Shown here: positions 11,426 through 23,305 of the stretch, piece after piece
Layout of the letters: the number at the start of each line of letters is the position of its first letter
How positions within the stretch are numbered: the stretch's first letter is position 1
From: Prunus persica
Lineage: Eukaryota; Streptophyta; Magnoliopsida; Rosales; Rosaceae
Direction: 5' to 3'
Length of the DNA stretch: 64,000 nucleotides
Assembly: GCF_000346465.2 (NCBI RefSeq)
Contig: NC_034013.1
Location: forward strand, 14,204,486 to 14,268,485
Notes under the pieces: generated by a model
The model's input: the letters and a program-made list of their open reading frames with translations, nothing else
What the model was told of the DNA's origin: nothing
Databases searched by the model: none
Program-made: the position numbers and the translations under genes

Positions 11426-12840
11426 TTTACCTTATGGTTTTGATTACACACTAAAAATCTGAGTTCTTGTTTAATCTTATAGAGAAATTGTCTAGGCTTG
11501 GAAGGCCACAATGATTGAAGCTTACAATCAAACCTGTGCCAAGGGACAACATATTGACGTTTGGGATCCACAAGGATGTCCTCTTGCACCAACCCTAATT
11601 AAATAATGCACGCCAAGTATACAACATGAAAAACGTTTGAGTCGGTGAGTAGGACAATAATTTATGTGTGGAATGCTTTTGTACCAACCAATACTGTGGG
11701 GGAAGCTAGCCCATCCTCCATCGCCATTAAAGCCTTGTTCCAAAGGAGGGAGCTAAGCCTTGCGAAAAATTTACTACCAACGCATAGCATTCCAAATGGC
11801 ACACTAATTCATTCATCTTATGGTACATTCACGTGGAAATACATACTTGTTGGTTCCGAATGACACATTAATTTATCTCAGAGTACATTTATGTGGAAAT
11901 GCATATTCATTGGGTCATCATGGTCCATTAAGTGATACACTTAAGTAGATCATGATGACTCAACAAACGTGATATTTCTATATTAAATACGTGTAATAAT
12001 ATGCACATGTAATAATTTTGTGAACTTTTTGTTAACAATAAGAATATTGTGAACTTTTTGTAAATAATAAGAATATTGTTCAACTTATTAGGAAAAATAA
12101 TTCGGATCGTATTATTGGATTCGATATCCGATAATCCAACATATCGAATATGAATCTAGTTGTGAATGATTTGTCAGGTTATCGGATTAGATTGGGTGGA
12201 TATTTTTTTTCTACCTGATCGGATCAGATATATAGTGATATGATCCATCTCCGACCTATTTACAACTCTAAACTCATCACATATATTACTCTAAAGACGA
12301 TAATAACTCAATGAATGTGACATTTTTTTATCTATTTATACTAAGTATGTAAATACACCGTAACCCTTCGTCATGATAAATGAATGTAAAGTTAGGTTTT
12401 GAAAACTAAAAACAATTTCAAGTTGTTTTAAAAAATAAGGTTGATTTTGAAAACTACATTTTATTTTTTTAGAAAATTAAAAACAAAAATGGTTACCAAA
12501 AATGTTTTTAATTTCCATTTAAAAAATAAAATAAAATTTTAAAAATGAGAACAAAATGGTTATCAAACACTCTTTAGTTTGTTGACATTATTGATGAGCT
12601 CCTTCATAATTCTAAGCTTCATATATTTTCATTCACGATTCTTCTACTAGATATGTTTATATCCCAAATCATGAGCATTATTTTTAAACAGGCAGGCCAT
12701 AGTTATTGAAGCTACCATTAAACTGCTAGACTTTGATCTAAGCGATATTATGGCATCATTAACAAATATTTATAGCGAGATTTCGCTCTGCTGTCCTAAA
12801 CATGAACTTAATGAGCCCTTAACACCTTGTAGAAAAGTGA

Positions 12841-12888
<48 letters not shown>

Positions 12889-13148
12889 GAGAGTAATTTT
12901 AGTACTGAAAAGTCTTTCATGTACTATTATTTTTACTTTCTTATACGCTTATATATATATATATCATCCGAATTAGCGCCAGACTTAACAGCCCAAACTG
13001 GCGCTTAGAGTCCTAGCCATTTCGCAAGTTCACACAAACAAACTTATTCTTAATGCATACTAAAACATTTAGCTCTCTCAAGAAAGAGCACCATAATTAA
13101 TATAACATAAGATCCAATATGGATTTTTCATGCTTGACTCAACATGTC
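11426..13148. other. Intergenic region between CNGC copy B and the SEO gene
   Basis: No supported gene. The stretch at 11440-11870 is less AT-rich and has short open frames on both strands without recognisable domains; it could be further captured or decayed exon sequence. Blocks at about 12000-12200 and 12722-12825 duplicate the flank of CNGC copy A. A (GA)n microsatellite of about 40 bp lies at about 12844-12884 and a (TA)n run at about 12951-12964. Confidence 0.5.
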
Positions 13149-16100
13149 TCAATCGGTACAGCAGCGGAACATGAAGAACTTCTCCATCTCACTGCCACAC
13201 TCTGCGCACTCCACTCTGTCCGGGATGTCTGGACCGAACCCTGGAATGATCAAACGGGTGCAGTGCTGCGGTTTGTGGCGCCGCTTCAGTTCATCACTGA
13301 GTGTAGGCACGAAGCCTGATTCAGCAGCTTTATTTTTCCAGGCTTCAAATTCATCCAAGGTGTGCAGAGTGAGCTGTCCATTGGCTCTGGCCGTCTCATT
13401 TGAGCCTCTCCACACCATAACCCAACCTTGGTCACTTCCATCATAGCTCAGCAAAGTCATGACCTCCTTCAGTATCTCATCATTCTCTACAGTCCTGTGG
13501 TGTTTAGCCTTGGAGCATCGCATGCTATCCATTCGGGACCAAAAGAACCAATTGGATGTGTAATCAGGCCAGAACCGGCTGAGGTTCTCTGTTTCAATGA
13601 CTTTGTTCACTTTCCTGATCCGCTCCCTGGTTGCTGTACTTCTTCCTACATAAAGCAGTTCCAAGGAGATACCAGCAAGTCCTGCAACAACTTTTGCTCT
13701 CACCGTGAACTTCCGAATCCATTCCAAATCATCACCTCCATACAAGCATATATATTTTCCTTTCTCGATCTGGTAAAGCAAAAAAGTTTCCACATTATCT
13801 TTAGTTCTTCATGAATTTTGACTTAATAAATGGATACATATGAATGTACGAAAATGTTATCTAACTTTAGTACTCTCGATTGAATGTAATATATGGTTCA
13901 GAGTCACAGTCTGTCAACATATTATGCCGAAGTTTCTAGCACTTACCCAGTCCAGTATGATTGGATCAATGCCATTGGCAACGAGCTGGAGTCTCCAGCT
14001 CTCTGCATTCCACAGTACCTGCTCTTTCTCATCAGTGAAAGGGAAAGCCACATTGCCCCATACCCACAGCATGTGAACAGCATTCAGGGAGGACACCCTT
14101 CCTTGTGGATCCAAGGACACTATAATCATCTTCTTGTCAAAATGCCAATCGTTTCTGATGAACTTGATCACCGGTGGCTCAATTATTTGAGGGTCGTGCA
14201 CCGCGTACCACGGCATCTTTGACTTTAGCTCCTCAAATCTAAACCGTTTTGCTTCATCCCAAGTGGTTGCGTCCACAACGGGGAGCCAAACAATCCCATA
14301 CTCAACTTCTGCCCTGTTCTGCTGTTGTTTGTAGATGTGATCAAGAATCACAATCTCTTCATTGCTCAGACTAAGATCCGTTATCAACAGCAACACATGC
14401 CTTCTCCTCAACACTTCAAGACTGTACTGCTTGTGGCAATGGAAACATATAAAATGATTCAGTTTTATGGCTCATTAGGAATACGAAACTGGGAAATGCA
14501 AGGTACAAGATATAAGTAGACAGTACCCTGGTTGTACCAATTTGGAGTGGTTGTGCATCATCCTTGTGGGAAATCAGTGCCCTTAAGTTCTTCAGGTTGT
14601 CCAGGTGGAGGCCCTGGAAGAGGCGTCTCAGCGTCTCATAATCTTCATCATATCTCTTTGCCACTGGATCCCATATGGTGAATTTTGTTCAATACTTCAT
14701 TAAATTTAAGGTGAAATTTGAAAGAAAAACCAGCCAAGAGATATGTTTAACTTCTAAGTTAAACTTTCATCATTTTTAGACTAGGTTTAAGAGGTACATG
14801 TCCACAGTTCTAAAGTTTGCAAATCCAAGAGCTTACCAATATATTGACGGCAATTCTCAAGTTCACTGGTGAGGTGGTCATGTATGTTCTTCAGCTTATG
14901 AGCCAAGCTTGAGAGTTCCCAAACCTCTGTGGTTGATGCAATGTACCTAGAATGAGTAGAAAAAAGGAGCTGCTATTAGCTTAGGTATAGTTTGAAATGA
15001 ATTTGATGCATTGTGGTTTCCAATGGCTTACTCATGTCTGCTGCCTGCGAGGATGGCAATATGGGAGGCACTAGCCAGGATGCCTCTAATGACCCAATAG
15101 GCAGCAGCAGGAATATGTGCCAGGGCAATTGACAGTGGAGGTGTGTCTTCTGAAATGTAGTGAGACTGCAGCTTGACCATCTCACTGCACACCACAATGC
15201 TCTTGGTAACGTTGGTAACAGCCGTGATGAGGTTGTCAATTGCCTCAATTTGAGGCTTGACTGAGGCGGCATGCTCTACCATGTCCGACAGTTGCTTCAG
15301 GATGGCCACGGACTTGGCTAATGGATCGGTAGTGCAAAGCTGAGCCACAAGCCAGAATTCTCCATGGTACACAGCAAAAGCAGCCAGGGTCAGCACCACT
15401 TTTGCTTCCCATGAATAGTTTGAAAGAGTCCTGAGTAACTCCATTGTGGTCGCGTGAACATCGCCGCCTCCTGAGCATTGGCAACTTATCTGCCGTTACA
15501 TGGACACTGTGCTTAATTGCTAATTTGTATTTTGCATAGAAAGGATGTAATAGAAAATAGGAGACCTACATGCATAGTCCTCAGACATTAAATTATGGTT
15601 TCTAGGATTAATTTGAATAAAAGAGACTCATTCGAAACTTCTATTTGCAGCATACATGTTCCTATATATCCATCCCATATGCAGAAACAGTATAGGAGAA
15701 GTGCCATGCCATATGCTTTATAAAAGAAACAGAAATTTATATGTTTTTCTTTGAGTAAAAGCATTTAGCTTTAGCAAAAAAGATTGTACCTCGCAATAGA
15801 TCTTTTGTATGAGATAAGACAATCCGTGGAACAAGACATCAACACTAGGCAAAGTGGTCCTGTCCTCCACCGTATCTGCAAGTTCTCGTGTACCCTACAC
15901 AGCAAGTAAAGCAATTGGTGACCAAAATAAACAGAACTGTTACAAAGTGTTCTTCTTTTTAATTTCAAAATTTTATAACAAAAGCAAATGGGATAAGGAA
16001 ATACAGCTAGAACGACAGCAGTGCTGTGAGTAGCACGATGAAATATTTCCTCAATGACTTGGAGAATTTGGTTGACATCGACGCTGTGGGATCGTCCCGG

Positions 16101-16217
16101 AGAATGAGTCTCCCGAATTTGCCTCAGCAATGCACTATCATCAGATTGGGGGGATGTTCTTTTATCCCTCATATTCACATTTTTCAGCTTAGGAGCTACC
16201 AGCTGTTGGCTTGCCAT
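13149..16217 (-). CDS. Sieve element occlusion protein (SEO/forisome family)
   Basis: SEO proteins form the structural filaments of phloem P-protein, which plug sieve plates after wounding. Seven exons in one open frame: 16217-16005, 15894-15790, 15489-15032, 14946-14837, 14663-14527, 14426-13947 and 13769-13149, giving about 707 aa, the usual family length. The N-terminal SEO domain includes VNQILQVIEEIFHRATHS. The middle holds a thioredoxin-like region (VLLLITDLSLSNEEI, then VEYGIVWLPVVD and MPWYAVHDP). The C-terminal domain (IEKGKYICLYGGDD) ends in the conserved cysteine-rich tail VECAECGSEMEKFFMFRCC. The ATG giving MASQQLVAPKL opens the frame. A TATATAA box lies about 75 bp upstream. The intact frame suggests a functional phloem gene; it resembles SEO-B more than SEO-A, but I am not certain of the subclass. 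Confidence 0.92.
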
Positions 16218-16293
16218 ATCTTGGAACTTCAAATGCTTAAGAAAGTGAGAAAATGCTAGGTTTGAGTGGTTTTACAGTTTCAGAAGCTAAGCC

Positions 16294-16300
16294 TTATATA
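16294..16300 (-). promoter_or_regulatory. TATA box of the SEO gene
   Basis: On the minus strand TATATAAGG lies about 75 bp before the start codon, followed by a plausible short leader. The neighbouring 16320-16390 segment (TTAAAGCC..CTTGCTTGCAAG) recurs at about 745-835 and more weakly at about 10345-10420. Confidence 0.5.
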
Positions 16301-16444
16301 ATAGCAAGAAGAATGGAATAAAAGTTAAAGCCTTATGAACAAGTACCTTGCTTGCAAGGTGAGTCTAATTAAAGTTAAAGCCAGACATATACTGGATAAG
16401 GATATAAGGTTTGTTACACAGCTGTGGTGGCCCTAAGGTATAAG

Positions 16445-16715
16445 TGTCACATTCCGGGATCGGCTCCGCCGTAGCACGATATTGTCCGCTTTGGGCCCCC
16501 CTCTCTGCCCTCACGGTTTTGTTTCTGGGAGCTCACGAGCAACTTCCCAGTGGGTCACCCATCCTGGGATTACTCTGGCCCCCAACTCGCTTAACTTCGG
16601 AGTTCCTACGACTCCGAAGCCAGTGAGTTCCCAAAAGGCCTCGTGCTAAATGGATGCGGGTGTGCACATATAAAGCACATCACCCCCTCTCCGTTGGTTA
16701 ATGTGGGATCTTACA
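16445..16715 (-). mobile_element. Solo LTR of a Cassandra-type TRIM retrotransposon
   Basis: Read on the minus strand, the 271-bp unit starts TGTAAGATCCCACATT and ends CCGGAATGTGACA (TG..CA). Inside is a 5S-rRNA-like stretch (AACTCCGAAGTTAAGCGAGT, then CCCAGGATGGGTGACC and CTGGGAAGT), the diagnostic feature of Cassandra TRIMs, whose LTRs carry a 5S-derived polymerase III promoter. Flanks share TAAG, or ATAAG if one terminal base is counted, as target duplication. No second LTR, primer-binding site or tract is nearby, so it is a solo LTR. It lies about 230 bp upstream of the SEO start codon. Confidence 0.85.
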
Positions 16716-18567
16716 TAAGTCTCCAGCATTCTCTTGGATTTGGGGTTTTCAGTAAATACATAAGTAATATTTGGAAATTAATAGAGCTAATAGACGAATC
16801 TATCAAACACTCCAATGAAGGAAAAAACTAATTTCGCACGTACAGGGCGTGGACGATTATCAACTGTTGATATATTTAAAACACAAGCATATATAGCTCG
16901 AACTCCAAAGCTCAAAAAATTTCTTGTACATAGAGGAGGCCATGCCAACGTGTATAATTTAGTCATTTTAGTAAATTTTAATCATTCAGATTATCGTAAT
17001 CCAGATCTTTTAGGACATTGATTCCCAAGCAACAACCATAAACAAGAATTTAATGCTTGGGAAATCAAACTTTTGCCAAGCATCCAAACCCCAGTACTAT
17101 TCTTTAATCATTTATATGTAACTTCTTTACTCTTTTTCCCCTTTTTCTTTTCTCTTTTGGAAATTGTACACATACTAAGATATACATAGGCAGGAAAATC
17201 TGCTCCCATGAGCAGTCATTTGTGAAAGGATTTCCTATTCCAGGCAAGAATCAAGTGCTTGAGAGAAACTAAATCCTTGTAGGATCATGTCTCATTATTT
17301 TGTGCATACTTTTGTACTGGTGCGTGAATCATATGAACTTTTTTATCAAGTCATAAACAATAAACTCTTCGACCAAAAAAAAAAAACAAACAGTAAACTC
17401 TGAGCTTCAACCCCACACTGATATGTATTTCCTTGAAGAAAGGAATTATGTGAAGGGACAACTCTCGACAAAAGGGGAAAAGAAAGGGACATCAGACAGT
17501 TGATGTGCTTGTGATGCTTAAGGCATCTAAATGCTTTCGTCAGCAATGCTTGCTTCACCTGGACTAGTAATCAAGAAGCTAAGACTCTTTATTGATCGAA
17601 AATTAAGAAGCTAAGACTGGTCCTTGAGTTTTGTATAATTAACATCTGAGGGAACAAAATGGATGAGAGAAAAGAGAATTACTGTGCTATCTTGGTGGTA
17701 AACAGAAAGCGGAAGCCTCAGCTCCCCTCTTTGGCCCAAGAACCAAATGAGGCAGGATCAGCTTGCAACAGGGGACAATGTAAAACAAGTTTTATTGGGC
17801 TGGCCCATGCTCAAAATTTCTCTTAGGTCAAGTCGAGTCGAGCATGACCTAAGAGAAGAGAAAAGAGAACCTATACCTGATCGTATGGGTATTGGGTATG
17901 ACTTTTTGGCTTAACCTTTGTTCAATTAGGCATTGATCCTAACATCTCGTTCTTTCGGGTAAGTTTTAAGTTTAAAACTAAACTTGCCTTCGAATTGAGC
18001 GCGTTTCGAAAAACCTTAAGTCCCGACGGGTTTGGGCTTCACCAGATTCGAACCCGGGTTTGTAATTGTATCAAACTTTTCTTGGACTGTCTGTCAAACT
18101 TTAGACCGGGAAATCCTATCAACATCTTGGGCTTTAACAAGTGCAGCCTCAAAACAAAAAGATAAAATGGCCCAACTAGCTTGACCCAAATGTGTGGGGT
18201 ACGCATGAGTCGGCGGGTGAGGGTGTAAGAAGCAAGGGCAGGGCAAAGACAAGTGTAAAGTAAAGCAGTGAAAAATGGAAAATTGGAGAAAGGTGTAGAG
18301 AAAGCGTGGCAAATGCATAAGCTACTCTCCCCAGCGAGAGCAACAAGTGCTATAGTAGGCCTAGACCGGTTAGCGTATGGTTCCCGCTATCCAGCGCCCA
18401 CTGTGCAACACCTCTTAACCTTTACCACTCTCTCTTTCTTTCCTCACTCGCATCATCGTCATCGCCATCGTCCTCGCACACTCACACTTCTCCCCACCAC
18501 CTCTCTCTCCTTCTGTCCTCTCCTCCAAAACCCTAATTTCCTCACGGGTAACTCCCTCTTCCGCGGA
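16716..18567. other. Intergenic region and 5' flank of the PIMT gene
   Basis: No supported gene. The short open frames at 16815-17021 and 17346-17558 lack recognisable domains. A pyrimidine-rich leader with CT-rich runs at about 18415-18560 precedes the methyltransferase start codon and is probably its 5' UTR. Confidence 0.45.
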
Positions 18568-20824
18568 ATGGAGGTATTTCTCTTTCTCTCTCCTTATATC
18601 CAAACAAAGCATTTGTTTTTTCAGCTTATAGATAGATAACTATGTAAAAATTTAATCTTTTGTCTTATTAATCTGTTACTTCTACTTTCTTATCAACCCA
18701 TTGGAGCTTAAGTTCATTTGTTTTTGGTAATGATGTACTTTTAGTGATTGCTTATTATGCTAGGATCTGATTCTTGTAGTTATGTTCCCTAATAATAGGG
18801 ATTTGTAGTAATTTTAGTCTTCATTTTAATCGGGGTTCATTCTACCCTGGTTAATGGTGGTATTCAATTGTATTGTTGTCCGAGGGCCTTGGATGGACCA
18901 ATTCAACCCATAACTGATCCTAGTGTCGAGGATTTGGATTTGCAACCAGACAAGGTATTAATGATGGTTGTGATCATTCATGGGCAAAATTCCAATAGGG
19001 GTTCTGCTTGTTTGTGTTTCATTTAAATTACTTTGTTGCTTAATTTAATTTGGGCTTTACTGTTATATGTTAGTGTTGAACAACATTGAATTCGAGCTTT
19101 GTTTTTCGTAATTATTTTCTATCATTTACAGCAATTCTGGTCCCATAGTAGCGTTAAGAAGAACAAGGCGATGGTGGAGAATTTGCAGAGTTATGGAGTG
19201 ATTAGCTCCAAAAAGGTTGTTGAAGTGATGGGGACTATTGATAGAGCTTTATTTGTGCCTGATGGGACCCCACCTTATGTTGACTCCCCCATGGCAATAG
19301 GTTATAATGCCACCATTTCTGCACCTCATATGCATGCAACATGCCTTCAGTTGTTGGAAGAGAATTTGCAGCCTAATATGCGTGCTTTGGATATTGGTTC
19401 AGGTGCTTATCTACGGAATTTTTATTATAACATGTTAATATCATGTGTTTATGTCTTTATAGCTAGCACATTCTTGGAAGTGAAATGTCACACTGACATT
19501 TGACCATTTGAATCTATGGAAACCTGAATTCTTTGCACTAGCTGTGCTGCATCTTGAAGGCAGTACTAGAGATCCTGAATTTCCTTTACTGTATTTTGCT
19601 TTGCAGGGACGGGATATTTGACAGCTTGTTTTGCCTTGATGGTTGGGCCACAAGGCCGTGCAGTTGGTGTAGAGCACATTCCTGAGTTGGCTTCTTCCTC
19701 AATCGAGAATATTAAAAAAAGTGCAGCAGCACCATTATTGAAAGAAGGTTCTCTCTCAGTGCATGTCGGTGGTATGTTTCCTGAAACCCAGGGTTACACT
19801 TTTGAAATTGAAACTAAGAAAAAGAAAATCATTTTTCTATTGAAGCTAAATGAAAAGAGTGTATACCACCCTGATTAGTCTTAGAAATTACTTGCATGAA
19901 TATGGTGTGTACCCATGCGGGCTGGTTCCATGATATGAGTTGAGGGTTGTTGTTTTAGAAATTCATAAAATGGATTCAATTCTTGTTGGGCTTCAAGGAA
20001 AGTTGGAAAGATATTTAAAATGTTTGAAAGCTTGTAGAATTATTCTTTGCTGTTATGTTTTGGAGATGAAAAACCGTTGGGTGTTCTCCTCCCATTCAAT
20101 TTCCCTGTCTCTCTGGACTTCTTTCTTTAATCATGTTCTGTTCATGAAATCTATATTCTAGGACTTCCTCTGATAATTTCTTTTTGTTGGAGTGAAATAG
20201 CTTAGTCCTTTTTGGGTGCTGAGAGGAATCATACTTATCATGCCTTGATTCTAGTGTAATCTCCATCTTGTCAGTTTGTAATGAAAACTCACTCAGCTTA
20301 GTTTGCGCACCAGCAACAAAACACCAGTTTTTCATCCAATATGATTCAAGGAATTGCCAGTCAAGGCCTATAACACTTTTACTAAACATATTTGAGCTCC
20401 ATACACTGGTTGCCAAAGTTTTGCTGCCATTCACCTGAACTATATGCTCAAGTATTTCCACCCATGATACCGGTCTTTTTCTAGAAAAAAAAAATGCATC
20501 AGCTTAAGACACGATTTTACTACTGCCAAATGCTAATTACTCGTTTTATTGATTTGATAAATTATTGTTGCAGATGGAAGGCTAGGTTGGCCAGAATTTG
20601 CACCTTATGATGCCATTCATGTTGGTGCAGCTGCACCAGAAATCCCACAACCGCTTATTGACCAGTTGAAGCCTGGAGGCAGAATGGTGATTCCAGTGGG
20701 AAACATATTCCAGGATTTGAAGGTTGTGGACAAGAACTTGGATGGTTCTATCAGTGTCCGGACTGAAACTTCAGTTCGTTATGTTCCTCTCACAAGCAAA
20801 GATGCTCAGTTGCGAGGCTCTTGA
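18568..20824 (+). CDS. PIMT1: Protein-L-isoaspartate O-methyltransferase
   Basis: This enzyme methylates abnormal L-isoaspartyl residues with S-adenosylmethionine and so repairs aged proteins; in plants it is linked to seed longevity and stress. Four coding exons: 18568-18573, 19132-19402, 19607-19771 and 20574-20824, making 230 aa, exactly the family length. Exon 1 holds only ATG GAG. The protein reads [20 protein letters not shown], then [20 protein letters not shown], the SAM-binding motif [48 protein letters not shown] and the C-terminal [15 protein letters not shown]. Every splice junction restores family consensus. No transit peptide is seen, so this is a cytosolic-type form, like Arabidopsis PIMT1. 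Intron 3 holds a protein-like antisense frame (20096-20476). Confidence 0.95.
20096..20476 (-). pseudogene. Antisense exon-like open frame inside PIMT intron 3
   Basis: On the minus strand a pyrimidine tract and TTTCTAG acceptor are followed by a frame of about 127 codons without stop. It begins [20 protein letters not shown], continues through [20 protein letters not shown] and ends SPERQGN-stop. Composition is protein-like, with Trp, Cys and mixed charge, unlike chance AT-rich frames. I do not recognise the family. It has no in-frame ATG near its beginning, so it reads as the last exon of another gene or a transposed exon fragment. Confidence 0.4.
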
Positions 20825-21373
20825 GGCCTGCTACTGGCTCACTATTTGTGCGTAGATGATTTTCTGGTTTCTCTTCGCAGTAATGGTTTGCTTTGGTATA
20901 GTAGTTTGTTCCCTTGCCACTGTAAATTCGCTTAATCTCAAAGGGTGTTCAAACCTGTTGCCTGTTTATGGCTAAATGACTTAAATATACGGCATGTAGT
21001 TTCTGCTATATCTGAAATGTTCGTTCTGATTTTCAGTTCCTGAATGTTTAAACCCGCATTGCACCATGCGTTTTTCATGCTACAAAAGAATCTAAAAGTA
21101 CAAGGCTTTACATCCACTGACATACAATACAAATGAAACTATTTCATTATAATGACGTTCAAATGCTCCATTAGCTGATCAAAATAAAATAGCAACCACA
21201 TCAGTAGTGCCCCAAAATTAACGGAGTCAAACTTGGACGCTATATATCGTTTCCAACTAGAACAACACCTGTAAAGTAGAAATCATAAAAACCTCGCTGA
21301 AAAACAGCTGACACAAAATCTCATCTAAAGAAAAAGGAACCAAAACCAGAACTTAGGTTTCATCCCTGTTAAG

Positions 21374-23305
21374 TCAGTAGGGGCTGCGCCTTTGTCTTTC
21401 TTCCGCAACATTTACTCTGATCGCCCTTCCATCCAGACTCTGCAGCACAAGACAACTCAAGTAAGATAGTTTATATCGTATCCAAGATGCACCGATGAAT
21501 CCATACAACATTTCCATCAACTATGTTTTTCACCCCTTTATCAATCAAGTCCATTAGGCAAAATTAGACAAACCATATAAAGCATAATTAACTTAAAGCA
21601 TGTCAATTCAACCTAAGAATTTGGTCCATCATTACACGAATGATGGATCCCCTTTTCCTAATGAATCATCAAGGCTGAAAATGTAAACGCTTAATACCTG
21701 TCCATCTAGAGCAGCAATGGCATCATTCATTTCGTTTTCACTGGCCATTGTTACAAAGCCAAAACCACGCGACCGTCCAGTTTCTCTGTCAAAGACTACT
21801 CGTGCCTCCACCACGCTACCATGCTCACTGAAGACCTGCTCCAGTTGACCATTATCCACATTCCATGGAAGGTTACCAACATAGATTCTAAAAGAAGGTT
21901 CAAATGAACGGGGTGTGCGTTCTTGGCGTGTTCCTCTTGGAGCAGCCCTATTGACAGTCAAGAGCCTTCCATTTAAATCCTATCGCAGCAGTAAACACAA
22001 AAAACTTAGAAGCAATCAACACAATCCTTAAAATATGACATAAAATGCTTTTATAAAAATGAAAAATAGTATGGAACATTGCGTGCGGTACACTTGAATA
22101 ATATTCTATTCATATGCACCAAAAGTTGAATAAGCGATGCACATTACATATGGGCAGTATGCTTTACTACAAAAGACATTCCAGGAACCTACTGAGCACT
22201 TCTCACGACATATTCTCCTATAATCAGAAGCTCTATACTAAATCTCAGGGCCATTCCAAGAACCTATTGAGCACTTCTTAGGACACATTCTCCTATAATC
22301 AGAAGTTCTATACTAATTTTGAGAACTAACTTCAAAGTTACCCCCATACTAGATATATGAATATAGAACCCATTGCTCATGGCTACACTCAACTTTCGAG
22401 TTAAACCACCAGCACCCTAATACAATGTATTATCGGTTACCCTCCACAAACATAGCCCATGCTGTTCAGCCATCAATTCACATCATTTGTCCTAATTTTC
22501 TTTAATCTTTCAAAATATTGTAATTACTCATATTGAGTTTATTCCATCTTATGCATGCCATAAATTTACAGAAATCAAAATCACCAAAAGAGCACTAAAA
22601 ACAAACCACTTAAAGAAACGAAATTTAGAAACAACTTACATAACGACTGAACAGTTCCACAGCCTTATCAGCTTCTTCAACAGTGCTCATAGTCACAAAT
22701 CCAAATCCACGACTCTGCTCAGTATCCCTGTTGTAAATGACCTACAACAACAAAAGAGAAATAAAAAATTTCACCCACATATCTAAACCTCACAAATTTC
22801 ACAACAACATCGAAACCCAAAGACACAAACTTTATGAAACAAAGCAATTAAAACTCACCTCTGCAATCTCCACAACTCCAGCCCTCTCAAAGAGCTCAGC
22901 CAATTTCTGACTATCAACATCATAAGGCAAATTCCCAACAAATACCTTGGCTTCCTCAGGTGGCTCAACATTCGCCTCCTCTTCCCTCTCTGCAAAGACC
23001 CCTTCTTCACCACTCTCTGCTCCTTCGTCTTGGTCAATGGTAAGTGTGCTGTCTTCTTCTTGCTGAGCCCAGTCTGAGGTCTGGGCCACAAAAGAGACTA
23101 TGGATGAGAACTGGGTTTTGTTCTTGAGGGACAGAGGTGGTGAAAAGTGTGAAGCATGAGTGTACGTGAGGTGGAGTTTAATGGGTTTGGATGGGATTGA
23201 GAGAAACGAGTTGGCGGTTTTGGTCGAGGAGAGGTAGGGTAAAGAGACTAGACATGAGTCTGCTATTGACAAGGTCTTGAACAAATTTGAGGTTGCAGAA
23301 GCCAT
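21374..23305 (-). CDS. Chloroplast ribonucleoprotein with two RRM domains (29-33 kDa cpRNP type)
   Basis: Nuclear-encoded cpRNPs enter chloroplasts and bind plastid mRNAs, affecting their stability, editing and processing. Four exons: 23305-22859, 22741-22640, 21979-21698 and 21439-21374, giving 298 aa. The N-terminus is a Ser/Thr-rich transit peptide, followed by an acidic stretch ([20 protein letters not shown]). RRM1 begins [13 protein letters not shown] and carries RNP1 [11 protein letters not shown]2 begins [13 protein letters not shown] and carries RNP1 RGFGFVTM. The protein ends [11 protein letters not shown]. All exon joins are in phase. The layout matches the 31-kDa/CP31 to CP33 group; I cannot assign the exact orthologue. 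Confidence 0.93.
22175..22325. repeat. 75-bp tandem duplication in an intron of the cpRNP gene
   Basis: Two adjacent copies of about 75 bp, each starting CATTCCA and containing TCTCCTATAATCAGAAG, lie in the long intron between the exons at 22741-22640 and 21979-21698. They differ at several positions, so the duplication is not recent. Confidence 0.75.

Noticed and set aside
11311..11870. Short open frames between the MITE and the SEO gene as a possible gene
   Set aside because: No domain, no consistent splice structure; parts overlap the MITE at 11037-11425. Kept only as an unexplained stretch.
12844..12884. Long (GA)n run as a GAGA-type regulatory site
   Set aside because: Too far from a start codon and indistinguishable from an ordinary microsatellite.
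13119..13446. Plus-strand open frames at 13119-13319 and 13144-13446
   Set aside because: They are antisense shadows of the last SEO exon, whose minus-strand frame is conserved in protein family terms.
16815..17021. Open frame of 68 codons downstream of the Cassandra-type LTR
   Set aside because: No recognisable domain, AT-rich composition and no splice or start context; likely chance.
17990..18075. Box-B-like ATTCGAACCCGGG (complement of a tRNA box B)
   Set aside because: No box A at the right distance, no target duplication and no A-rich tail; not enough to call a SINE or tRNA gene.
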